This document shows positions 30,909-43,914 of a stretch of 64,000 bases of DNA, piece after piece. The DNA comes from Pantoea latae (GTDB taxonomy: Bacteria > Pseudomonadota > Gammaproteobacteria > Enterobacterales > Enterobacteriaceae), in contig NZ_MWUE01000012.1 of NCBI RefSeq assembly GCF_002077695.1, positions 1 to 64,000 on the forward strand. Direction: 5' to 3'. The notes under the pieces were generated by a model. That model ran no database searches and was not told where the DNA came from. It saw only the letters and a program-made list of their open reading frames with translations. The position numbers were made by a program, and so were the translations under genes. Numbering within the stretch: position 1 is the first letter of the stretch; every line of letters starts with the position of its first letter.

Positions 30909-31361
30909 TTATTCCGCCAGCTGCTGTTCCGGCAGAAAGCAGTCGCGCAGCCTGGCGTTCGCCAGCAGCCACAGCAGCGCCAGGCCGTCGAACAGCGTCA
31001 GCAGCAGCGGCCAGGGCGAGGCGAGCAGATTGCCCGAGGCGAAGGTCGCGCCCTGCCACGCCAGGTTCACCGCCAGCGACAGCGCCAGCACCCAGCGCCA
31101 CGCCTGCCACAGCCGCGGCCAGCGCGCGCGATAGCCGGTCAGCAGCAGGCCAGTCAGCGCCGGCGCGCCGAGCGCCAGCCCGAGCCAGAACGCCTGGCGA
31201 TCGGGATAGAAAAGCGCCAGCAGATCGTTGCCCTGCTGGCGCGACGCGCCCGCCATCACCAGCAGGATCCAGGTGCGCGCCAGCAGCAGGAGCAGCAGCC
31301 AAAAAAGAAACGGCAGCCGCAGCTGCCCTTTCGCATCATATTCGTCCGGCAGATATTTCAC
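30909..31361 (-). CDS. yfeZ: YfeZ, DUF2919 inner-membrane protein
   Basis: A 150-residue membrane protein with four hydrophobic segments (about 17-37, 58-74, 88-103 and 118-134) and a short polar N-terminus (MKYLPDEYDAKGQLRLP). Matches E. coli YfeZ in position between yfeY and ypeA and in family. It starts four bases after the ypeA stop, so it is probably co-transcribed. The function is unknown. Confidence 0.85.
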   Translation of the reverse strand: MKYLPDEYDAKGQLRLPFLFWLLLLLLARTWILLVMAGASRQQGNDLLALFYPDRQAFWLGLALGAPALTGLLLTGYRARWPRLWQAWRWVLALSLAVNLAWQGATFASGNLLASPWPLLLTLFDGLALLWLLANARLRDCFLPEQQLAE

Positions 31362-31365
31362 CGCA

Positions 31366-31791
31366 TTAATACTCCCGGTCTTCGATCAGCCGCTTGCCGA
31401 GCAGCACCGAATCCACCGGCTCGTAATCGAGCTTCTCATAGAACGCCACCACCTGATCGTTCTCTTCACGCACCATCAGGTTGATTTTGGGGCAGCCGCG
31501 CGCGATCAGCTTTTTCTCCAGTCGGTTCATCAGCGCGTTAGCGAAGCCGCGGCCCTGATAGTCGGGATGCACCGCCAGATAGTAGGCGGAGCCGCGATGC
31601 CCGTCGTAGCCGCCCATCAGCGTGCCGACCACCTCGCCGCCGACTTCAGCCACCAGAAAAAGGTCCGCGTCGTGGTGCATTTTGCGTTCGATATCCAGTT
31701 CCGGGTCGTTCCACGGACGTAACAAATCGCAACGCTCCCAGAGCGTAATCACCTCTTCAAAATCTTCCTGGCGGAAGGCGCGAATTTCCAT
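31366..31791 (-). CDS. ypeA: YpeA, GNAT-family acetyltransferase
   Basis: A 141-residue GCN5-type N-acetyltransferase. [21 protein letters not shown] matches E. coli YpeA, quoted in part as [16 protein letters not shown]. The acetyl-CoA loop is [14 protein letters not shown]. Start placed at the Met that gives the E. coli length, although the frame is open 63 codons upstream. The substrate is unknown. Divergent from amiA. Confidence 0.92.
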   Translation of the reverse strand: MEIRAFRQEDFEEVITLWERCDLLRPWNDPELDIERKMHHDADLFLVAEVGGEVVGTLMGGYDGHRGSAYYLAVHPDYQGRGFANALMNRLEKKLIARGCPKINLMVREENDQVVAFYEKLDYEPVDSVLLGKRLIEDREY

Positions 31792-32001
31792 CGTCTTTAC
31801 CTTGCAAATAAGCACAATTCGCTGATTATCACGCATTCGCCGCCGCGTGCAACCCTGGTTAGCGCAGCGTGGAACAAAAAGCGGCAAATTTCCTGTTAGC
31901 AACCTGACATACAAAGTAAAGCCCTGAAAGGGTTCCGCTCTCGCGGTGAACAAAATGTTACGATATAACACTCTGCACAATTTCCGCTAATGGACCAGCC
32001 T

Positions 32002-36077
<4,076 letters not shown>

Positions 36078-36193
36078 TGTCGGTTCCTTTTTCAGCTTCA
36101 GTGCGCTGGCAGTATAAAAGGCTGCTGACAAGGAAAACCTCGGGGCGATCGCGATCGAGGCGTTCGGTGCCGCTGGCGACACCGTTTTGCACG

Positions 36194-37159
36194 CTACTGC
36201 GTCATGCTGAGGATGGTGCGGATGTTCTGCGCCGAGGTGGCGACGATATCGATAGCGCCGGTGCGCAGCGCGCCGAGCAGCGCCATCGCTTTGGTGTTTT
36301 CCGCGGCGATGGCGATAACGCAGGGAATTTTACGCAGCTCGTCGATGCTCAGGCCGATGACGCGGTCGTTCATCACCGTGTCCACGTGCTGGCCCTGCGC
36401 GTTGAAAAAGTCGTAGCCCGCCACGTCGCCGGTGACGCCCTGATTGACGCTGGCGTCGATAATTTCGTGCGGGGTAAACCAGCCGAGTTTGACCATATAG
36501 CTGTTTTCATTCATATCGCCGATGCCCACCAGAGCGATATCCGCCTTACGCGCGCGATCCAGCGTCTCTTTGATGGTGCCGTTCTGCATAAACGCCTCTT
36601 TCAGCGCGCGGTTTTCCACATAGGCGGGCGCATAGAGCGTTTCGCTAAAGCCGCCGAACTTTTTCGCCAGCCGACGGCTAATGTGATCGGCGTTGATGGC
36701 GTCGCCTGGGCGATGGGTGCCGCCGATGCCGCAGATAAAGTGACAGTTGCGCAGTGGCACCGCGCCGGGATGATCGGCCACCGCCGCGACGTTCCGACCC
36801 TGGCCTACCGCCACCACGGTGTTCTCTTTGAGATTTTGCGCCAGATGCGCCGAGACCAGCGCCGCCACCTGACGGCGCTGCTCGTCGCCATCCTGCTGGT
36901 CGAGCGCGATCAGCGCGCGCTGCAGCTGTGGAAAGCGATCCAGCAGCTGCTGCTCCAGTCGGGTGCTGAAAACCGGATGGTAGCGAACATTGATTTCAAC
37001 AATGCCCTCTTCTTTCGCCCGTTTCAGCAGTCGTCCGACCTTAATGCGCGAGATGCCGAACTTGCGCGCGATCTCTTCCTGCGTGATCTCATCCTGATAG
37101 TAAGCGACGGCGATTTCCGTCAGCAGTTCCGTGTCCGGAGCGAGGGTATGTTTTTCCAT
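36194..37159 (-). CDS. SorC/DeoR-type sugar-responsive transcriptional regulator
   Basis: A 321-residue regulator. The N-terminal helix-turn-helix is at about 12-50 (QEEIARKFGISRIKVGRLLK), followed by a SorC-family effector domain (VGIGDMNENSYM, IVATSAQNIRTIL) that binds phosphorylated sugars in relatives. It lies last on the strand of the apionate/erythrulose operon, separated by about 100 bases, so it is the likely local regulator. Probable operators are the ATGAACA repeats between the transporter gene and eryI. The inducer is probably a pathway phosphate ester, by inference. Confidence 0.85.
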   Translation of the reverse strand: MEKHTLAPDTELLTEIAVAYYQDEITQEEIARKFGISRIKVGRLLKRAKEEGIVEINVRYHPVFSTRLEQQLLDRFPQLQRALIALDQQDGDEQRRQVAALVSAHLAQNLKENTVVAVGQGRNVAAVADHPGAVPLRNCHFICGIGGTHRPGDAINADHISRRLAKKFGGFSETLYAPAYVENRALKEAFMQNGTIKETLDRARKADIALVGIGDMNENSYMVKLGWFTPHEIIDASVNQGVTGDVAGYDFFNAQGQHVDTVMNDRVIGLSIDELRKIPCVIAIAAENTKAMALLGALRTGAIDIVATSAQNIRTILSMTQ

Positions 37160-37260
37160 CGTGACCTGATTGAGCGTTGCCGTTAACTGCCGGGATTTAT
37201 AACACTGATGCGGCTCACTTAGCCAGGCGTGCGCCCGCGAGCCGCTTTCGTCATCACAGA

Positions 37261-38118
37261 TCAGCGGCGGATGGCGTCAATTTTCAGCATGCGCGCAATC
37301 ACGATATCCAGCTCTTTTTGATCGAAGATCTGCTTCCAGTCCGGCTTGACGATCTTCTCGCGGCCATACTCCATGGCGATCATGCAGGCGTCCGAGAAGG
37401 GGTTGGTGGCGCGGAAGGCGACCGCCAGCGCGATCTGGATATGGCCGTAGAGCATCGCTTTCGCCGCCTCTTCCGGCACGCCGCTGTGCTTCACCGTCTC
37501 GTCCAGCGCCTCTTTCATAAAGGCGCCGACCATGCAGGCGACGGTTTCCACCAGCGTCGGCTCCAGATAGGCGAGCTGCGTCACCGTCACCCAGTGCACC
37601 TGATCCACCGGGCCATACATCACGTTGATCACCTGCGCCAGCTCCGCTCTCTGCGCGTCGCTGCCGTTCTCCCAGGCCGCCGCGATATGCTGGATCGCCG
37701 CCACGCCGCCGAAGGCATCCTCATGCTCCTCTTTGGTGTAGCGCTGCAGGAACACCGACGGATGGCAGGGATGCGCCACCGCATACTCGATATCGTCACG
37801 CTGGGCGATCAGATTGGCGTAGGCCGCCGCCGGATCGAGCGTCAGCAGCACCGCGCCGCGCTTCATCTGCGGCACCACCGTTTCCGAGACCTTGCCCAGC
37901 ACGATATCGGGCACGGCGAGGATCACCACATCGCTCAGCGGCACCACAGAGGCGGCGTCGGAAATTTCGCGGCCCTGGGCGCCGATTTGCGCCTGCGCCT
38001 GCGGCGAGTTTTCGCAGTAGAAGACCTGATAGTCGCTGCGCTGCAGGTTGGCGGAGATGCGCATGCCCATTTTGCCGCCTGCGCCAATAACAGTAATGGT
38101 TTTCAGTTGATTGCTCAT
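37261..38118 (-). CDS. apnO: Probable D-apionate oxidoisomerase (6-phosphogluconate dehydrogenase-like)
   Basis: NAD-dependent enzyme of 285 residues. Rossmann motif VIGAGGKMGMRIS at about 10-22, then a phosphogluconate-dehydrogenase-type C-terminal domain. ApnO relatives convert D-apionate to 3-oxo-isoapionate. Start set at the ATG with an AGGAGT ribosome site, though the frame is open 52 codons upstream. It directly follows the OiaC-like gene, and the whole operon spells the known apionate route, which is the main reason for this call. Another hydroxyacid dehydrogenase role is possible. Confidence 0.7.
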   Translation of the reverse strand: MSNQLKTITVIGAGGKMGMRISANLQRSDYQVFYCENSPQAQAQIGAQGREISDAASVVPLSDVVILAVPDIVLGKVSETVVPQMKRGAVLLTLDPAAAYANLIAQRDDIEYAVAHPCHPSVFLQRYTKEEHEDAFGGVAAIQHIAAAWENGSDAQRAELAQVINVMYGPVDQVHWVTVTQLAYLEPTLVETVACMVGAFMKEALDETVKHSGVPEEAAKAMLYGHIQIALAVAFRATNPFSDACMIAMEYGREKIVKPDWKQIFDQKELDIVIARMLKIDAIRR

Positions 38119-38122
38119 GGTG

Positions 38123-38932
38123 TTACTCCTGATCTTGTTTACGACGTAAGAATTCGACACAGCGCTGCGTCCACTGCGCTTCCAGCTGGCAGGTGCGCTC
38201 TGCGCTCTCCTGCCACGGCAGCCAGTGCTCGATAATCTGGTTAATGCCTTTTTCAGCTGGCCGCACGCTAGCAATCAGCGCGTCGTAATCCAGCAGCCCT
38301 TCGCCAAGCGGCACGCCCGCCAGGGTAAAGCCGACCCAGCCGTCGCGGCGCGAAAAGGCGAAATCTTTGATGTGCAGATTGCCGACGCGCGCGGCGGTGT
38401 TGGCGATAACCTGCTGCGGCAGCTCCAGTCCCGCCACGCAGTTGGCCGGATCGAGACAGATCGCCAGCCACGGCGACGGGAAAAGATCGATCAGCGCCAT
38501 TAGATCGGTGCTGGAGAGTTGCTCATAGGTTTCGAGGCAGAGTTTCACCTGCTGACGTTCAAAAGCGGGCAGCACCTCGGCGATAAGCTGCTGCGCCTCG
38601 GCAGGCGACGGACGATGTGTGGCGGTAAAGCACATCGAGCGGATCACTTTCGTCTCCAGCAGCGCCGCCATATGTAGATAGCGCTGCAGATGGGCAGTGG
38701 CGAGGCCGCGCGTGCCCAGCTCCAGCGTGATGCCGAGAGCGTCGGCCTGCTGCTTCAGCTCACGCAGCTGCGCGTCGCTCCAGCTCTCTATCGCCGGGTA
38801 GTCGCAAATCTGAAACACCGGCACGTCGAGGTCGGCGGTTTGCTGCAGCATTTGCGCCAGCGTCAGCGGCTGCGGCGCGCGATCCGACAGGCGCCAGAAA
38901 AAGGCGTAGGTGCTTAATCCAATCCGGCTCAT
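38123..38932 (-). CDS. oiaC: Probable 3-oxo-isoapionate decarboxylase (xylose-isomerase-like TIM barrel)
   Basis: A 269-residue sugar-phosphate isomerase/epimerase-fold protein (AP endonuclease 2 superfamily). Metal-site residues are expected in LCLETYEQLSS and CLDPANCV. OiaC members decarboxylate 3-oxo-isoapionate to L-erythrulose. The same fold is used by EryC (tetrulose-4-phosphate racemase) of erythritol catabolism, so that is the main alternative. The start overlaps the LerI-like gene by four bases. Context with ApnO favours OiaC. Confidence 0.65.
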   Translation of the reverse strand: MSRIGLSTYAFFWRLSDRAPQPLTLAQMLQQTADLDVPVFQICDYPAIESWSDAQLRELKQQADALGITLELGTRGLATAHLQRYLHMAALLETKVIRSMCFTATHRPSPAEAQQLIAEVLPAFERQQVKLCLETYEQLSSTDLMALIDLFPSPWLAICLDPANCVAGLELPQQVIANTAARVGNLHIKDFAFSRRDGWVGFTLAGVPLGEGLLDYDALIASVRPAEKGINQIIEHWLPWQESAERTCQLEAQWTQRCVEFLRRKQDQE

Positions 38933-39702
38933 ACGCTCTCCCTCGCCAGCAGCGCGGCGGCTTCATCAACTATCTGCGCCAGCGCGGCGGGATCGTGGGC
39001 GAAGCGGCCGAGAAACAAGCCGTCGACGCTCTCTTCCAGCCGGCTCAGCAGACCCGGACCGGCGCTGCCGCCGTAGATCACCTGCAGCGCAATGCCTGGC
39101 GGCAGCGGCTGCTGGCGCAGGGCGCGGCACACCGCGCGGATATGATCTTCCGGCGCGGGCTGCGGCGCGCCAATCGCCCACTGCGGCTCGTAGGCGAGCA
39201 GCAGGCTGCCGTGCAGCGACTGCGACTCAGCCAGCGCGCGCGAAAGCTGGAGGGCGCACGCCTCTGCCGCCGCGTCGGGCGTATCCTGCTGCGCCTCGCC
39301 GAGGCACAACACGGGCGTCAGCCGGGACTGCAGTGCCAGCGCGACCTTCGCGGCGATCTGCGCATCGCTTTCCGCAAAGTAGCGGCGGCGTTCCGCATGG
39401 CCGATCTCCGCCAGCGTTCCGCCCAGCTCCTGCACCATGCTGGCGCTCACCTCGCCGGTCCAGGCGCCGCTGGCGGCGGGCGCGATATTTTGCGCGCCGA
39501 CGCGCACCGGCGTATCGGCAAACAGCGCCTTCACCGCCGGCAGCGCCGGAAAAGCGGGCAGCACAAACAGGCCGACGCGTCCCTCGCGCACCGCGGGGTG
39601 CTGGCGCGCAATCTGCGCCACCGCGCGGCACCATGTCAGCGTCTGCGCGTAGCTGAAATACATTTTCAGGCTGGTTCCCAGCCAGATAGCGGGCTGCGTC
39701 AT
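38929..39702 (-). CDS. lerI: Probable L-erythrulose-1-phosphate isomerase (TpiA paralogue)
   Basis: A triose-phosphate isomerase-fold enzyme of 257 residues with the catalytic triad kept: K13 (TSLKMY), H102 (EIGHAERR) and E172 (AYEPQWAIG), plus phosphate loop YGGSAG. It differs strongly from housekeeping TpiA, for example in the GTSLKMY start. Relatives LerI/EryH isomerise L-erythrulose 1-phosphate to D-erythrulose 4-phosphate. Coupled by four-base overlaps to the genes on both sides. Confidence 0.8.
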   Translation of the reverse strand: MTQPAIWLGTSLKMYFSYAQTLTWCRAVAQIARQHPAVREGRVGLFVLPAFPALPAVKALFADTPVRVGAQNIAPAASGAWTGEVSASMVQELGGTLAEIGHAERRRYFAESDAQIAAKVALALQSRLTPVLCLGEAQQDTPDAAAEACALQLSRALAESQSLHGSLLLAYEPQWAIGAPQPAPEDHIRAVCRALRQQPLPPGIALQVIYGGSAGPGLLSRLEESVDGLFLGRFAHDPAALAQIVDEAAALLARESV

Positions 39703-41444
39703 ACCGAGGCTCCCTGCGGCTGATTTTCGCGCAGGCGCTCCGCCACCGTGGCGACAATCAGCGCCAGCGACACCGCGCCGGCGTCTGGCGTGCCGAGGCT
39801 TTTTTCCGCCAGCGGACGGGCGCGGCCCATCTTGGGCAGCAGCTCAGCAGTGGCCTGCGCGGCGGCCTGCGCCGTTTCCGCCGCCTGCTGCCAGGCGTCA
39901 GCCAGCGACGCGCCGCGCGCCACCGCCGCGCTCAGGCTGTCGCTGAACGGCACCAGCACATCCACCATCGTTTTGTCGCCGGGTTTGGCTTTGCCGAAGT
40001 GCATAATGCCCTCTTTGGCCTGCTTTACGCCGTCGGCGACGCGCTGCGCGTCGGGTTTGCGCTCGTCGCCCAGCGCGGTGCCGATGGCGGTCAGCGCCAC
40101 GCCCCACAGCGCGCCCGAGGTGCCGCCCGCCTTATCCGCCCAGGCGTCTGCGGCCCGGCACAGCAGCGTGCCCGCGCCCGCGCCCTGCGCGGCAACGTCG
40201 CGCGCCTGCGCCAGCGCGCCCAGCACGCCGCGCTCCATGCCGATGCCGTGGTCGCCGTCGCCGGCAACGGCGTCGATGCGCCCGAGCTGCTCAGCGTTAC
40301 GCTGTATCACAGCGGCGATGGCGTCGAGTATCGCCAGCACGCGCTGCGCACTCTGCTGCGATGCGGCGCTGGCGGCGGGGATCGCGCTCTGCGTCGTCTG
40401 CTCGCACGCGCTCGCCTCCAGCGGTTCGGCAACGATCACGCTGCCTTTGCGAAAGGCCGGCGCGTTGGCCGGCGCGCGCCAGCACCTTTCCAGCGCCTCA
40501 TCCAGCCACATCAGCGTCAGCGACGCGCCCGCCATATTAAAGCTGGTGACGAACTCGCCAACTTCCGGCTCGACGATCTCCAGCTGCTGTTCACGCAGCA
40601 GCTGCGCCACGCGGCGATAGACCACGAACAGCTCTTCATATTTCACCGATCCCAGCCCGTTGAGGATCGCCGCCACGCGCGTGCCTGGCTGCAGTGTGAC
40701 GCCCGGCGGCAGTTCGCTCAGCAGGTTGTCGACGAAAATTTCCGCCAGCACGTCGGCGCGCGGCACGTCGCTTTCGCTGATGCCCGGCTCACCGTGAATG
40801 CCCATGCCAAGCGCCATGCGTCCGGCGTCAATGCTGAACAGCGGCTGCGTCGCCCCAGGCAAGGTGCAGCCGGAGAACGCGACGCCGAAGGAGCGCGTGC
40901 GCTGGTTGGCATGGCGCGCCAGCGCGGCCACCTGCGCCAGGCTGTGGCCCGCTTCCGCCGCGGCGCTGGCGACTTTGAACACGGTTAAATCGCCGGCGAC
41001 GCCGCGGCGCTTTTCAATCTCTTCCAGGCTGGCGCTGGAGATATCGTCGGTGACCGTTACCACTTCGCAGGCGATGCCCTCGGCCCGCAGACGCTCGCAC
41101 GCCTGGCCAAAATGCAGCACGTCGCCGGCGTAGTTGCCGAAGGTGAGCAGCACGCCGCCGCCGTTGTGCGCCGCACGCGCTACGTTAACGATCTGCTGTG
41201 CCGACGGCGAAGCGAACAGATTGCCCATGGCGGCGCCGTGCGCCATGCCCTGCCCCACCAGTCCGGCAAAGGCGGGATAGTGGCCGGAGCCGCCGCCCAC
41301 TACCACCGCCACCGTGCCGGGCTGGCTGCGCGTGCTGCGCACCACGCCGCCAGGCACCTGGCGCACTTTATCCGCGTTGGCCGCGACAAAACCTTCGATC
41401 AGCTCTGCCGCAAACGCAGAGGGCTGGTTGTAGAGATACGTCAT
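39699..41444 (-). CDS. lerK: Probable L-erythrulose kinase (fused DhaK-DhaL)
   Basis: ATP-dependent dihydroxyacetone kinase-family protein of 581 residues. The DhaK domain (about 1-330) has the substrate-binding His H217 in GMGIHGEPG. The DhaL ATP domain (about 365-575) has the Mg-binding GDGDHGIGMERG. LerK enzymes phosphorylate L-erythrulose at C1. A role on dihydroxyacetone is possible, but there are no glycerol genes here. The stop overlaps lerI by four bases, and the start is two bases after the transporter stop. Confidence 0.8.
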   Translation of the reverse strand: MTYLYNQPSAFAAELIEGFVAANADKVRQVPGGVVRSTRSQPGTVAVVVGGGSGHYPAFAGLVGQGMAHGAAMGNLFASPSAQQIVNVARAAHNGGGVLLTFGNYAGDVLHFGQACERLRAEGIACEVVTVTDDISSASLEEIEKRRGVAGDLTVFKVASAAAEAGHSLAQVAALARHANQRTRSFGVAFSGCTLPGATQPLFSIDAGRMALGMGIHGEPGISESDVPRADVLAEIFVDNLLSELPPGVTLQPGTRVAAILNGLGSVKYEELFVVYRRVAQLLREQQLEIVEPEVGEFVTSFNMAGASLTLMWLDEALERCWRAPANAPAFRKGSVIVAEPLEASACEQTTQSAIPAASAASQQSAQRVLAILDAIAAVIQRNAEQLGRIDAVAGDGDHGIGMERGVLGALAQARDVAAQGAGAGTLLCRAADAWADKAGGTSGALWGVALTAIGTALGDERKPDAQRVADGVKQAKEGIMHFGKAKPGDKTMVDVLVPFSDSLSAAVARGASLADAWQQAAETAQAAAQATAELLPKMGRARPLAEKSLGTPDAGAVSLALIVATVAERLRENQPQGASV

Positions 41445-41446
41445 GA

Positions 41447-42778
41447 TTAATGCTCCTGAGCAAGAGAGGAGGCCAGCGGTTCAGCGCGGCGGCGGTTCAG
41501 CAGCAGCATCAGCAGCGCTGACAGCAGCATAAAGCCGCCCACCACCATCATCGGCAGCGTGTAACTTTGCGTGGCGTCGTGCAGCGCGCCGGTGATATAG
41601 CCTGCCGAGAAGCCCGCCACGTTGCCCAGCGTATTGATCAGGGCGATGGCGGCGGCCGCCGAGGCGCCGGACAGAAACTGCGTCGGCAGGGTCCAGAAGT
41701 TGGGCAGCGCGGCGAAGATGGAGCTGGCGGTAACGGCGATAACCAGCATGGTGCTGAGCGGCGAGTTCATATAGAGCGCCAGCGGCACGCTGATGCCGCC
41801 CGCCAGCGCAGGCAGCGCGATATGCCAGGTTTTACAGCCGCGGCGTGAGGCGTCGCGCGACCAGAAAAACATCACCACGGCCGCCACCAGATAGGGCGCG
41901 CCGGTGATTAGCCCTTTCTGCATCACGTTAAAGGTGGTGCCGAACTGCTGCTGAAAGCCGCCGATGATGGTCGGCAGGAAAAAGGCGAGCGCGTAAAGGC
42001 CATAGATAAAGCCGAAGTAGATCAGGCAGAGCAGCCAGACGCGGCCGTTGCCCAGCACGGTGCGCACGCCAGGATGCGCGTTTTGCTTGGCGGCGTGCTC
42101 GCTCTCCAGCTCGCGCGTCAGCCACTGTTTCTCTTCGCGGGTGAGCCAGCGCGCGTCACGTGGCGCGTCCACCAGCCAGAACAGCGTCACGACGCCGATC
42201 AGAATGGCGGGCACCGACACGCCGATAAACATCAGCCGCCAGCCTTCCATGCCAAACAGGCCGTGCTGCTCGATCATGCCTGCCGCCAGCGGCGCGCCGA
42301 ACACCACCGTCAGCGGCTGCGCCAGATAGAACAGCGAAAGAATTTTGCTGCGATGGCGCGCCGGCACCCAGAGGCTGAGGTAGAGGATCGCGCCGGGGAA
42401 GAAACCTGCTTCCGCAATGCCGAGCAGCAGCCGCAGCGTATAGAGGCCCTCGACGCTGCTGACCCAGGCGAACAGCAGCGACACGATGCCCCAGCTCACC
42501 ATAATGCGCGCCAGCCATTTGCGCGCGCCGAAGCGGTGCAGCGCAAGGTTGCTCGGCACCTCCAGCAGGATATAGCCGATAAAGAAGATGCCCGAGGCGA
42601 GCCCAAACTGCGCGGCGCTCAGCCCCAGATCCTGCGTCATGCCGTTCGGCCCGGCGAAGGAAATAGCGGTACGGTCGAGAAAGTTGATAAAGAACATCAG
42701 CGCCACGAACGGCACCAGTCGCCAGGAGATTTTGCGAATGGTGGACTGTTCGATCTGCGCCTGCGTCTGTTGCGTCAT
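41447..42778 (-). CDS. MFS transporter of the anion:cation symporter (ACS) family
   Basis: A 443-residue, 12-helix permease. FINFLDRTAISFAGP near the N-terminus and EVPSNLALHRFGARKW are typical of ACS members, which bring in sugar acids and other carboxylates. First gene of the minus-strand operon, upstream of lerK. An ACS carrier suits a carboxylate such as D-apionate better than a neutral sugar. The substrate is inferred from context only. Confidence 0.82.
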   Translation of the reverse strand: MTQQTQAQIEQSTIRKISWRLVPFVALMFFINFLDRTAISFAGPNGMTQDLGLSAAQFGLASGIFFIGYILLEVPSNLALHRFGARKWLARIMVSWGIVSLLFAWVSSVEGLYTLRLLLGIAEAGFFPGAILYLSLWVPARHRSKILSLFYLAQPLTVVFGAPLAAGMIEQHGLFGMEGWRLMFIGVSVPAILIGVVTLFWLVDAPRDARWLTREEKQWLTRELESEHAAKQNAHPGVRTVLGNGRVWLLCLIYFGFIYGLYALAFFLPTIIGGFQQQFGTTFNVMQKGLITGAPYLVAAVVMFFWSRDASRRGCKTWHIALPALAGGISVPLALYMNSPLSTMLVIAVTASSIFAALPNFWTLPTQFLSGASAAAAIALINTLGNVAGFSAGYITGALHDATQSYTLPMMVVGGFMLLSALLMLLLNRRRAEPLASSLAQEH

Positions 42779-43173
42779 GTTGCGCCTCCACAGCGCGACG
42801 AGGCGCGCTGGTTTCCTGGTAAGCGCGCCGCAGGGCGCGCAGTCGGGTCGGTAAGTGTCATGGTGATGTCCTCAACGGATCTTATTGTTGCTGGCCTGCA
42901 TGAACAAATGAACACTAAACGATTAAATGAACATGTCTCAAGCGCAGTTTGCAAAAATGTGATCGCTCTCAAATGAAACGTCTCTCGGTTAAATTTAAGA
43001 AAAATACCCGGCAGGCGCGCCTCTTGCGGGTGCGCAGCGCCATCCCGGAGCCGCGTATCCGCACAAAACAAATGAAACATACTTGAACATATGAACAAAA
43101 CTATGGCAGGCTAAAACCGAGCATGACTTTCTGCCCGGCTTGCGGGCCCTGTTAAATAGCTGGAGAGAACCGG
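42779..43173. promoter_or_regulatory. Divergent promoter region of the apionate/erythrulose genes with ATGAACA repeats
   Basis: This 395-base gap has no gene. ATGAACA occurs at 42900, 42908 and 42927, and variants occur at 43072 (ATGAAACA), 43083 (TTGAACA) and 43091 (ATGAACA). The two clusters sit on the two sides of the gap, with 8-base spacing inside the pairs. This is the layout expected for a local repressor or activator serving both directions, most likely the SorC-type regulator. Confidence 0.65.
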
Positions 43174-43638
43174 ATGAGCACCATTGCGATTGGCGCCGAT
43201 GACGCGGCGCTGGAACTGAAAAACCTGATCAAACGCCACCTTGAATCACTGCACTACGAAGTGGTGGATTACAGCAACGACGCGCGCCGGGACCTGCCGA
43301 TCTATCCCGACATCGCCTGGAGCCTGGCGAACGCCATCAGCGACGGTCAGTTTGCCCGCGGCATTCTGGTGTGTGGCACCGGCATCGGTATGGCGATCGT
43401 CGCCAACAAGGTGCCAGGCATTCGCGCGGCGCAGTGTCACGACACCTACTCCGCCGAACGCGCGCGTAAAAGCAACAATGCGCAGGTGATGACGCTGGGC
43501 GCACGCGTGGTCGGGCCGGAACTGGCGAAATCGATCGTCAACGCCTGGCTGGCGTCAGAGTTTGAAGGCGGCGGATCGACGGAAAAAGTGGAAAAGATCG
43601 GCTTCTACGAGCAGACGGCGCACAACGCCTGCCGCTGA
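43174..43638 (+). CDS. eryI: Probable D-erythrose-4-phosphate isomerase (RpiB family)
   Basis: An RpiB/LacAB-fold isomerase of 154 residues. The active-site Cys (about C67) lies in CGTGIGMAI, with CHDTYSAERARKSNNAQVM downstream. EryI enzymes interconvert D-erythrulose 4-phosphate and D-erythrose 4-phosphate. A ribose-5-phosphate isomerase role cannot be excluded by sequence alone. Divergent from the transporter-kinase operon, sharing its operator region, and followed 276 bases later by talA, which uses erythrose 4-phosphate. Confidence 0.78.
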   Translation: MSTIAIGADDAALELKNLIKRHLESLHYEVVDYSNDARRDLPIYPDIAWSLANAISDGQFARGILVCGTGIGMAIVANKVPGIRAAQCHDTYSAERARKSNNAQVMTLGARVVGPELAKSIVNAWLASEFEGGGSTEKVEKIGFYEQTAHNACR

Positions 43639-43914
43639 GGCGCCTGACCGGGCGGAAAGTGCGGTTCATCCGGCAGAACCTGTCAGTTCTGCTAACCTTT
43701 GTGATGCGCGATTTTCGCCCCCCGGCTGGCTGACAGGATGTTGCAGCTCGCTCTCCCTGTTTGACGTCACGCTGTTTTCGCCGTGCGGGGCCTCGATGAG
43801 TTCAACCCATCGCAATAATCAGAAAAAGAGTATTTTCATCACCGAACGCCTGATGCACTGTGTTGCAGGGTGAAATCATTCGCAATAAAGAATTGCTCAT
43901 CAAGGAGTTAAAAG

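Noticed and set aside
39699-41444. Dihydroxyacetone kinase of glycerol catabolism
   Set aside because: No glycerol dehydrogenase, DhaM or dha regulator nearby. The neighbours are tetrose enzymes.
43174-43638. Housekeeping ribose-5-phosphate isomerase B
   Set aside because: The fold fits, but its place beside TpiA-like and DhaK-like genes with shared operators favours the erythrose-4-phosphate isomerase role. Kept as the alternative in the annotation.
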